DNA of 12,868 nucleotides, from contig VAYE01000002.1 of the NCBI GenBank assembly GCA_005883235.1, positions 1 through 12,868 of the forward strand, read 5' to 3'. The notes beneath the pieces were generated by a model, which saw nothing but the letters and a program-made list of their open reading frames with translations, did not search any database and was not told the origin of the DNA. Position numbers and translations under genes: made by a program. The stretch's first letter is position 1. Every line of letters starts with the position of its first letter. The DNA comes from Actinomycetota bacterium (GTDB lineage: Bacteria > Actinomycetota > Thermoleophilia > Gaiellales > Gaiellaceae). Positions 1 to 5,177 of this stretch are shown here, one piece after another.

Positions 1-3
1 GGC

Positions 4-9
4 TAGGCT
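4..9 (+). promoter_or_regulatory. Putative -10 box of a leaderless promoter for the E2 gene
   Basis: TAGGCT lies seven bases before the ATG at 17, and no Shine-Dalgarno sequence fits in between. The same TAnnnT-plus-short-gap layout precedes five other genes here. The -35 region falls outside the window. The TAG could also be the stop codon of an upstream gene, for example an E1 subunit. Inferred from position only. Confidence 0.4.
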
Positions 10-16
10 CCGGCCG

Positions 17-1060
17 ATGCCCTACGAGCTCAAGCTCCCCGATCTCGGGGAGGGTCTGACCGAGGGCGAGGTCGCGCGGTGGCTCGTCTCCGAGGGTCAG
101 GAGGTGGCCGAGGACGAGCCGCTCGTCGAGATCCAGACGGACAAGACGACGGTCGAGATCCCGTCGCCGGCGGCCGGAACCGTGACGCGGATCCTGGTGG
201 CGGAGGGGAAGGTCGTCCCCGTCGGCACCGTCCTCGTCGTGATCGGCGGCGAGCCGGACGGCGATCAGCCGCGCGCCGAGGCGGCGGGACGGGTCCGAGC
301 CACGCCGCTCGTCCGGCGCCTGGCGCAGGAGCTCGGCGTCGATCTCGAAGGGATCCAAGGGACCGGTCCACAGGGGCGGATCACCGAAGAGGACGTGCGC
401 GGCGCGTCGAGGCCGGGGGGACGGTCCCCCGAGGGACGGCGCGAGCCGCTTCGCGGCGTTCGCCGGCTGATCGCCGATCACATAGCGCGGGCCCACCGCG
501 AGGTGCCGGCCGTCACCTGGGTCGAGGAGTGCGACTTCGGGCGCGTGCCGCTCGACCTGCTCGTGCCCGCGCTCCTCAAGGCCTGCGCGGACGCGCTGAA
601 AGAGTTCCCCGAGCTGAACGCGCGGCTCGAGGGCGACGAGATCGTCTACCTCGACCGCTACGACCTCGGCGTCGCCGTCCAGACCGACCTCGGGCTCGTC
701 GTCCCGGTCGTGCGCGGCTGCGACTCTCGCTCGCTCGACGAGCTGGCCAGCGAGGTGTCACGTCTTGCCGAGGCTGCCCGTGCCGGCAGCCTCGCACCCG
801 AGGAGCTTCGCGGCTCGACCTTCACGGTGACGAGCGCGGGCAAGCTCGGCGGCCTCTTCCAGACTCCGATCGTGAACCACCCCGAGGTGGCGATCCTGAG
901 CGTCGGCCGGATCGCGGAGCGGCCCGTCGTCCACGACGGCGAGGTGACGACTGCGCAGCTGGGCTACGTCTCGGTGACCTTCGACCACCGCGTCGTCGAC
1001 GGCGCCCGCGCGGCGGAGTTCGGCCTCGACGTGATCGGCCGGCTCGAGCGCGGTCCCTAG
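17..1060 (+). CDS. Dihydrolipoamide acyltransferase, E2 component of a 2-oxo-acid dehydrogenase complex
   Basis: E2 is the core of 2-oxo-acid dehydrogenase complexes; it moves the acyl group from E1 via a lipoyl-lysine to coenzyme A in the cytoplasm. The 347-residue protein has the full order. A lipoyl domain (about 1-77) carries the lipoylation motif TDKTTVEIPSP with the modified lysine at K43. A short linker leads to an E1/E3-binding domain (about 94-130, ATPLVRRLAQELGVDL then GTGPQGRITEEDV). The catalytic domain (about 146-347) ends with the active-site motif FDHRVVDG (H324, D328). With one lipoyl domain and a short linker it is compact for the family. Whether the substrate is pyruvate, a branched-chain or another 2-oxo acid cannot be told; E1 genes would be expected just upstream. 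Its TAG stop overlaps the stop of the convergent thioredoxin-like gene. ATG at 17 fits the N-terminal strand and leaves almost no leader. Confidence 0.93.
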   Translation: MPYELKLPDLGEGLTEGEVARWLVSEGQEVAEDEPLVEIQTDKTTVEIPSPAAGTVTRILVAEGKVVPVGTVLVVIGGEPDGDQPRAEAAGRVRATPLVRRLAQELGVDLEGIQGTGPQGRITEEDVRGASRPGGRSPEGRREPLRGVRRLIADHIARAHREVPAVTWVEECDFGRVPLDLLVPALLKACADALKEFPELNARLEGDEIVYLDRYDLGVAVQTDLGLVVPVVRGCDSRSLDELASEVSRLAEAARAGSLAPEELRGSTFTVTSAGKLGGLFQTPIVNHPEVAILSVGRIAERPVVHDGEVTTAQLGYVSVTFDHRVVDGARAAEFGLDVIGRLERGP

Positions 1061-1359
1061 GCCAGCGCCGGCTCGGCCGGCTCGAGGTGCGTCTCGAGCA
1101 TGCGCTCGATCCGCGGGCTCGACACGCGGCCGTCCAGGCGCTCGGCGACCCGCCTCCCCTTGACCAGGACGAGCGTCGGCACCTCCTCGACCCGGAACCG
1201 CGCCGCGAGGTCGGGCCGGATGTCGACGTCGACCCGCCTGAAACGCATGCGCTCCCGCTCCTTGCGAGCGAGGTGCGCGAGCAGGCTCTCCATCCTTCTG
1301 GCGGGGCCCGACCGCTCGGAGTAGAAGAAGACGAGGAGGGGGCGGGAATCGTCGTGCAC
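1057..1359 (-). CDS. Thioredoxin-fold protein lacking the CxxC active site
   Basis: The 100-residue product has the thioredoxin core: strand LLVFFYSE, a helix after the active-site loop, strand FRRVDVDIRPDLAARF and the cis-proline motif VEEVPTLVLVKGRRV (P61). Where thioredoxins have C-G-P-C it reads S17-G18-P19-A20, so both redox cysteines are gone, and the protein contains no cysteine at all. It therefore cannot do dithiol-disulfide exchange; a binding, chaperone-like or scaffold role is inference. The start is GTG at 1359, with GGAG six bases upstream (complement of 1366-1369), and no signal peptide is visible. It converges on the E2 gene, with stop codons overlapping in the palindrome CCTAGG, and is divergent from the membrane protein at 1432. 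The fold assignment is firm; function is unknown. Confidence 0.8.
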   Translation of the reverse strand: MHDDSRPLLVFFYSERSGPARRMESLLAHLARKERERMRFRRVDVDIRPDLAARFRVEEVPTLVLVKGRRVAERLDGRVSSPRIERMLETHLEPAEPALA

Positions 1360-1417
1360 GGGATTCTCCGTATTCCCGTCGAGGCCGGCGTCGAAACGGA
1401 CGAAAGAGGTCCCGCAC

Positions 1418-1423
1418 TACACT
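1418..1423 (+). promoter_or_regulatory. Putative -10 box of a leaderless promoter for the small membrane protein
   Basis: TACACT is followed by eight bases and then the ATG at 1432, with no purine-rich Shine-Dalgarno sequence between. The 72-base gap to the divergent thioredoxin-like gene must hold both promoters. No convincing -35 box is visible. Confidence 0.45.
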
Positions 1424-1431
1424 GACCGGCG

Positions 1432-1851
1432 ATGGGCGAGTGGTACTGGATCGGCCTCGCGGTGGGTGTCGGCGCGGCGTTCGGCCTGCTGTTCGCGGGG
1501 GTGTTCTCGACCACGCGAGCCGGTGCCGTCGGAGCGATCCTGCTCGGAGCGGCGGCCGGCGTGGGCGTCGGCTTCGGGCTCGACGACTGGGACGAGGCGC
1601 TCGGCGGCGGCCTCGGCGGACTCGGGGGGGCATTCGGCTCGGCCCAGGTCGTGCGGGGTGCTGTCGGGCGAGGCGGAACGCGCGGCGGGACGGCGACGCT
1701 CGTCTCCCTCGCGGCGCTCGTCGTGGCCGCGCTCGCGCTGATCCCCGGGGTCGGCTACCTCGAGGCGCTCGTGCTGCCGGCCCTCGGCGCGAGGCTCAGA
1801 CGCCGCGGCGGCGAGCGCTACGCCGGACTCCGGATCCTCGCCCGGGACTGA
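1432..1851 (+). CDS. Small glycine-rich integral membrane protein, function unknown
   Basis: This 139-residue protein is mostly hydrophobic. Two closely spaced membrane segments lie at about 5-27 and 28-50, followed by an acidic turn LDDWDEAL and a glycine-rich stretch (about 57-69, GGGLGGLGGAFG). A third segment is at about 88-110 (TLVSLAALVVAALALIPGV), and the tail is basic (GARLRRRGGERYAGLRIL). Small-residue packing and a positive C-terminus suggest an inner-membrane protein with a cytoplasmic tail. No enzymatic motif is visible and I do not recognise the family. Codon use matches the neighbours (G/C third positions), supporting a real gene. The start follows a TAnnnT box by eight bases. 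Two hairpins follow the stop, so transcription may end before the phosphohydrolase gene. Confidence 0.72.
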   Translation: MGEWYWIGLAVGVGAAFGLLFAGVFSTTRAGAVGAILLGAAAGVGVGFGLDDWDEALGGGLGGLGGAFGSAQVVRGAVGRGGTRGGTATLVSLAALVVAALALIPGVGYLEALVLPALGARLRRRGGERYAGLRILARD

Positions 1852-1887
1852 GCGGAGTCGACGACGCATGTGGGTCGACCGGTCGTT

Positions 1888-1923
1888 TCAGACGGACGCA
1901 CGGGCAAAGCCCGCACGTCCTGA
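1888..1923 (+). other. Stem-loop in the leader of the phosphohydrolase gene (possible structured RNA)
   Basis: GGACG (1894-1898) and CGGGC (1901-1905) pair with GCCCG (1909-1913) and CGTCC (1916-1920) around an AAA loop, with a symmetric CA/CA internal loop between the two five-pair stems. TCA at 1888-1890 can pair with TGA at 1921-1923, leaving GAC bulged. A second hairpin follows four bases later. I tried to match riboswitch classes with short paired hairpins (guanidine-II, c-di-GMP-I) and the loop sequences do not fit. It could be an RNA control element, a protein-binding operator, or part of a double terminator. Confidence 0.45.
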
Positions 1924-1927
1924 TGCC

Positions 1928-1949
1928 GGCACCGCAAGCGGTGCCTTTT
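1928..1949 (+). terminator. Perfect 8-bp hairpin followed by TTTT, ending one base before a start codon
   Basis: GGCACCGC (1928-1935) and GCGGTGCC (1938-1945) are exact reverse complements separated by AA. TTTT follows at 1946-1949, then G, then the ATG at 1951. The shape is that of a weak intrinsic terminator (short U tract) for the gene ending at 1851, or an attenuator of the next gene. Its position against the start codon leaves no room for a Shine-Dalgarno sequence, so it could also control translation of the phosphohydrolase. Confidence 0.5.
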
Positions 1950-1950
1950 G

Positions 1951-3306
1951 ATGCGGAAGAAAGTCGTCCTCGTCGTGATCGACGGCCTGACCGCATCGAC
2001 GTTCGAGAGCGCGGTCGAGGGCCACGCGCCGGCGCTCCGCTTCCTCGCCGAGCACGGCGAGTACGCGCGCGCGACCTCGACGTTCCCGTCGCTGACGCCG
2101 GTCTGTCTCTCGTCGATCGCGACCGGCGCGCACCCGGACGTCCACCGGATTCCGCACCTCGTCTGGTACCACCGCGACGACGGGCGCGTGGTCGAGTACG
2201 GGTCGTCGTTCGCCGCGCTGCGAGCGGCCGGGGCCAGGCGCTCGATCCTGGACGCGATCTTCAACATGAACGAGCAGCACCTCGCACCCGACGCGGTGAC
2301 GATCTACGAGGCGCTCGAGGACGAGGGCTACGTCGCGGCGGCGGTGAACATCACCTGCTACCGAGGCCGCACCCGCCACCTGCCGACGCTGCCGGGGCTC
2401 ACCCGGCCGGCGTACGGGCCGCGCCGATTCTTCTTCTACAACCTGTACGAGTCCGACGTCACCGGCGCGCCGATGGCGGTCAGGGGCCGGGCGCTCGGCT
2501 CGGTCGACGAGTACGCCGCCGCGGTCGGCCGGTGGCTCGTCACGCGAGACGGGTTCGACTTCCTCGCGTTCTACCTCCCCGACTACGACTTCGCCTCGCA
2601 CGTCAGCGGGCCCGACGGTGCCCCCGAGGCGCTGGCTCGGAGCGACCGCGCCGTCGGCGCCCTGATGGAGGCCGCCGGCGGCCCGGACGAGCTCCTCGAG
2701 CGGTACGCGGTGATCCTCTGCGCCGACCACGGCCAGACGAGCGTCACCGACGCGCGGCGGCTCCAGGACAGCTACGCCGGCGTTCGGGGCGTGATCGTCA
2801 CGGCATCGAACCGAGCCGGGATGGTCTACCGGCTCGAGGACTGCCGGCTCGACTCGCGCGAGCTCGCCGCGCGGCTGGACGACGAGCCCGCGGCAGAGGT
2901 CGCCCTCTTCCTCGAGGACGAGGGGGCGGTGGCGCGCCGGGAGGGCGCCGAGCTGGCCTTCGCCCCTGCGGCGAGCGGGGGCTGGACGACGAGCGGCGAC
3001 GGGGCGATCCTCGACTACCCCGACGCGCTCGCGCGCTGCTGGGCCGCGCTCCGGAATCCGAACGCGGGCGACGTGCTCGTCTCGGCGGCGCCTGGCTACG
3101 AGTTCGCCGATCTCGGCGGGCGACACCACGCCGGTGGGGGCAGCCACGGCTCGCTCGGAGCGGGTGACTCCGTCGTGCCGATGCTGACCGTCGGCCTCGA
3201 GCGTGTCCCGAGCAGCATCGTCGAGGTCGCGCCGGCCGTGCTCGAGCACTTCGGTCTCGAGCCGCCCAGCTACGCATCGTCGCGAGACGCAGCTCGTGCC
3301 GCCTGA
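1951..3306 (+). CDS. Nucleotide pyrophosphatase / alkaline-phosphatase superfamily hydrolase
   Basis: The 451-residue protein carries the metal and nucleophile motifs of the type I phosphodiesterase/nucleotide pyrophosphatase family, which uses two metal ions to split phosphodiester or phosphomonoester bonds. In order: VVIDGL with D11; the nucleophile motif TSTFPSLTP, with T44 the likely nucleophile; PDYDFASHVSGPDG with D213 and H217; CADHGQT with D259 and H260; and GGSHGSL near the end with H399. All expected metal ligands are present, so an active enzyme is likely. Substrate is unknown: nucleotides, phospholipid head groups and phosphonates are all used in this family. No clear signal peptide is seen, so it is probably cytoplasmic. 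ATG at 1951 is chosen because the first strand runs straight into D11; a TTG three bases earlier is the alternative. There is no Shine-Dalgarno, and two hairpins abut the start. Its end overlaps the methyltransferase start. Confidence 0.88.
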   Translation: MRKKVVLVVIDGLTASTFESAVEGHAPALRFLAEHGEYARATSTFPSLTPVCLSSIATGAHPDVHRIPHLVWYHRDDGRVVEYGSSFAALRAAGARRSILDAIFNMNEQHLAPDAVTIYEALEDEGYVAAAVNITCYRGRTRHLPTLPGLTRPAYGPRRFFFYNLYESDVTGAPMAVRGRALGSVDEYAAAVGRWLVTRDGFDFLAFYLPDYDFASHVSGPDGAPEALARSDRAVGALMEAAGGPDELLERYAVILCADHGQTSVTDARRLQDSYAGVRGVIVTASNRAGMVYRLEDCRLDSRELAARLDDEPAAEVALFLEDEGAVARREGAELAFAPAASGGWTTSGDGAILDYPDALARCWAALRNPNAGDVLVSAAPGYEFADLGGRHHAGGGSHGSLGAGDSVVPMLTVGLERVPSSIVEVAPAVLEHFGLEPPSYASSRDAARAA

Positions 3307-3946
3307 CGAGGACGCGGAGCGCCGCCGGCGCATGGTCGACCGCCAGCTCCAGGCCCGCGACGTCCGGGACGAGCGGGTCCTGGCGGCGATGGCGCGCGTG
3401 CCCCGGGAGCTCTTCGTGCCGGAGGAGCTACGCGACCGGGCCTACGACGACTCGGCGCTGCCGTTGCCCGAGGGGCAGACGATCTCGCAGCCGTACATGG
3501 TGGCGCGGATCTGCGAGGCGCTCGACCTGCGCGGCCGCGAGCGCGTCCTCGACGTCGGCACCGGCTCGGGCTACCAGGCCGCCGTCCTCGCCGAGCTCGC
3601 GGCCGAGGTGTTCACGATCGAGCGAATCCCCGAGCTCGCCGCGCTCGCCCGGGCGAACCTCGAGGCGGCCGGGTACGGGAACGTCGACGTGCACGTCGGC
3701 GACGGCACCCTGGGTCTCCCGGAGCGCGCGCCGTTCGACGCGATCGCGGTGGCCGCCGCTGTCCCCGATCTGCCCCAGACGCTCTACGACCAGCTCCGGC
3801 CGCGCGGGCGCATCGTCCTCCCCATTGGAAGCCGCCGGGCGCAGGAGCTCCAGGTGATCGTCCGCAGCCCCGAGGGACCGGCCGTCCTCCGCTCCGTCCC
3901 GTGCCGCTTCGTGCCGCTCGTCGGCGAGGAGGGGTTTGCCGGCTGA
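3296..3946 (+). CDS. pcm: Protein-L-isoaspartate O-methyltransferase
   Basis: This enzyme methylates isoaspartyl residues in aged proteins using S-adenosylmethionine, starting their repair. The 216-residue product begins with the family's helical region (MVDRQLQARDVRDERVLAAM, then VPRELFVPEELR) and the substrate-site segment LPLPEGQTISQPYMVARI. It continues with the SAM-binding motif I LDVGTGSGYQAAVLAEL (about 85-101), the acidic residue of the next strand in FTIERIPE, and LRPRGRIVLPIG. Length is normal for bacterial PCMT. GTG at 3296 is chosen: it overlaps the upstream stop by 11 bases, suggesting translational coupling, and keeps the N-terminal helix intact. ATG at 3332, with GGAG 12 bases upstream, is the alternative (204 aa). 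It sits between a phosphohydrolase and an acylphosphatase in one cluster. Confidence 0.93.
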   Translation: MPPDEDAERRRRMVDRQLQARDVRDERVLAAMARVPRELFVPEELRDRAYDDSALPLPEGQTISQPYMVARICEALDLRGRERVLDVGTGSGYQAAVLAELAAEVFTIERIPELAALARANLEAAGYGNVDVHVGDGTLGLPERAPFDAIAVAAAVPDLPQTLYDQLRPRGRIVLPIGSRRAQELQVIVRSPEGPAVLRSVPCRFVPLVGEEGFAG

Positions 3947-3953
3947 GGACCTC

Positions 3954-4217
3954 GTGCGCGCCCGCGTGGTCGTGAGCGGCCTTGTCCAGGGCGTGTTCTT
4001 CCGCGAGGAGACTCGACGGCGCGCGCGCTCGCTCGGGATCGCAGGCTGGGTGGCGAACCGACCCGAGGGGACCGTCGAGGCCGTCTTCGAGGGGCCGCGC
4101 GAGCAGGTCGAGTCGATGGTGGGCTGGTGCAGCCGTGGCCCCTCCGGGGCTCGCGTCGACGACGTCCAGCTCGCCTGGGAAGATCCGCGCGGCGACGAGG
4201 GTTTCGCCGTCCGCTGA
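3954..4217 (+). CDS. acyP: Acylphosphatase
   Basis: Acylphosphatases hydrolyse the carboxyl-phosphate bond of small acyl phosphates in the cytoplasm. The 87-residue protein has the two family signatures: GLVQGVFFREETRRRA with the phosphate-binding arginine R17, and GIAGWVANRPEGTVEAVFEG with the catalytic asparagine N35. The rest forms the expected alternating strands and second helix. GTG at 3954 is chosen because GAGG (3945-3948) lies five bases upstream and the protein then starts right at the first strand. A TTG at 3936, three bases after AGGAGG (3927-3932), would add six residues, overlap the methyltransferase end, and put the key residues at 23 and 41 as in mammalian enzymes. Either way the gene is co-transcribed with pcm. 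Confidence 0.92.
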   Translation: MRARVVVSGLVQGVFFREETRRRARSLGIAGWVANRPEGTVEAVFEGPREQVESMVGWCSRGPSGARVDDVQLAWEDPRGDEGFAVR

Positions 4218-4252
4218 GTTTGACGGACCGGCCACGGGGGAGGAGGGACGCG

Positions 4253-4687
4253 ATGGGGCCGCTGGTTTCCGGGGAGCTGCTCTCGTTGCCGGTCCGCTCG
4301 CACGGGATCGAGCTTGGCCGGCCGGTCGAGCTCGTCCTCGACCTTCGTGCGCGGCGCGTGCTCGGCTTCGAGGTCCGCTGCAGAGACGGGATTCACCGCT
4401 TCCTGCCACTTGCGGCGACGCGGATCCGAGGCGACGAGATCACGATCGAATCGGCGCTGACGATGCTGGACGAGCTCGCCTTCTACCGAGCGCGCGGCCG
4501 TACGCTCGGCTCGCTCCGCGGTGCGGCGGTCGCGAACGCCGGCGGCGCACTCGGCACGTTCCGGGACGTCGTCTTCGAGCCCGGCGGCGCGATCCACGAG
4601 CTCGTCGTCGCGACTCCGGGCGGAGAGCGCCGCGTCGCGCCGAGCGGCGACGTGCGCATCGCAGCGCGCCGCGCCTCGGCCGCGTAA
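4253..4687 (+). CDS. PRC-barrel-like protein with two repeats
   Basis: The 144-residue protein looks like two PRC-barrel-type units. The first, about residues 4-70, includes VELVLDLRARRVLGFEVRC and FLPLAATRIRGDEITI. The second, about 84-136, includes GTFRDVVFEPGGAIHELVVA and VAPSGDVRI. PRC barrels are small beta-barrels found in RimM, in photosynthetic reaction-centre H subunits and in stand-alone proteins of unknown role; they usually bind other proteins or RNA. No signal peptide, membrane segment or catalytic motif is visible. The ATG at 4253 has a strong Shine-Dalgarno (AGGAGG, 4241-4246) six bases upstream, so this gene is led by a ribosome site, unlike the leaderless genes nearby. It is 35 bases from acyP and probably the last gene of that operon. 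The family call is by pattern and moderate. Confidence 0.68.
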   Translation: MGPLVSGELLSLPVRSHGIELGRPVELVLDLRARRVLGFEVRCRDGIHRFLPLAATRIRGDEITIESALTMLDELAFYRARGRTLGSLRGAAVANAGGALGTFRDVVFEPGGAIHELVVATPGGERRVAPSGDVRIAARRASAA

Positions 4688-4703
4688 CAGCGGAGCTATC
4701 GGG

Positions 4704-4709
4704 TACCCT
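4704..4709 (+). promoter_or_regulatory. Putative -10 box of a leaderless promoter for the GtrA-like gene
   Basis: TACCCT lies nine bases before the GTG at 4719, in the 31-base gap after the PRC-barrel gene. No Shine-Dalgarno lies at normal distance: a GGAG is 23 bases away. This supports GTG 4719 as the start of the GtrA-like gene. No -35 box is evident. Confidence 0.4.
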
Positions 4710-4718
4710 CGCCTCCCG

Positions 4719-5168
4719 GTGCAGCGCCCCCCAGCCGCAGCCGACGCCGCTCCTGTGCGCCTGCGCGCGGGCCGCGCCTTGAGAGCCCGGCACAACTGGG
4801 TCCAGCTGGCGAAGTTCTGCACCGTCGGCGTGAGTGGATACGTCGTCAACCTCGCGGTCTACACCGCGCTCCTGCACTGGGGCGGGCTTCACTACCTCGC
4901 GGCCGCCGCCTGCTCCTTCGCCGTCGCGGTGACGAACAACTACACGCTGAACCGCGTGTGGACGTTCCGCGGCCAGCGCGGCCACTTCGCCTACCAGGGC
5001 CTGCGCTTTCTCGTCGTCTCGCTCGTCGCGCTCGCTGCGAACCTCGTCTGCCTGCGCCTGCTCGTCGCGGTCGGGCTCGACAAGGTCCCCGCGCAGGCGG
5101 TGGCGATCGTCCTCGTGACGCCCCTGAATTTCGTGGGCAACAAGCTCTGGTCGTTTCGACGGCGCTAG
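4719..5168 (+). CDS. GtrA-like small membrane protein (polyprenyl-phosphate sugar translocation/assembly)
   Basis: GtrA-family proteins have four membrane segments and are thought to flip or present polyprenyl-phosphate-linked sugars for cell-surface glycosylation. The 149-residue product shows all four: about 31-52 (FCTVGVSGYVVNLAVYTALL), 58-75, 90-113 (FLVVSLVALAANLVCL) and 118-138. It also has the family's repeated motif: NNYTLNRVWTF after segment 2 and LNFVGNKLWSF at the C-terminus. Starts at GTG 4719 (149 aa), GTG 4755 (137 aa) and TTG 4779 (129 aa) are all possible; 4719 is preferred for the -10-like box upstream. The first 24 residues are poorly conserved in character. It lies ten bases upstream of a GT-C-type glycosyltransferase candidate, which fits the role. 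Family call firm; the sugar is unknown. Confidence 0.87.
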   Translation: MQRPPAAADAAPVRLRAGRALRARHNWVQLAKFCTVGVSGYVVNLAVYTALLHWGGLHYLAAAACSFAVAVTNNYTLNRVWTFRGQRGHFAYQGLRFLVVSLVALAANLVCLRLLVAVGLDKVPAQAVAIVLVTPLNFVGNKLWSFRRR

Positions 5169-5171
5169 CCT
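5166..5171 (+). promoter_or_regulatory. Putative -10 box of a leaderless promoter overlapping the GtrA stop codon
   Basis: TAGCCT contains the TAG stop of the GtrA-like gene and lies six bases before the ATG at 5178. No Shine-Dalgarno intervenes. The long membrane glycosyltransferase gene may thus have its own leaderless transcript in addition to read-through from the GtrA-like gene. Confidence 0.4.
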
Positions 5172-5177
5172 GAGCCC

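Noticed and set aside
133..142. Third partial copy of the shared upstream element (CAGACGGAC)
   Set aside because: It encodes the conserved Q-T-D of the lipoylation motif and only about nine bases match, so it is explained by coding.
1360..1377. Imperfect inverted repeat (GGGA...TCCC) next to the thioredoxin-like start, considered as an operator
   Set aside because: Only about five or six pairs with mismatches, and it overlaps the Shine-Dalgarno of the gene; not better than chance.
1894..1945. Paired hairpins considered as a guanidine-II or c-di-GMP-I riboswitch
   Set aside because: The loops lack the ACGR signature of guanidine-II, and the region lacks the second half of the c-di-GMP-I fold.
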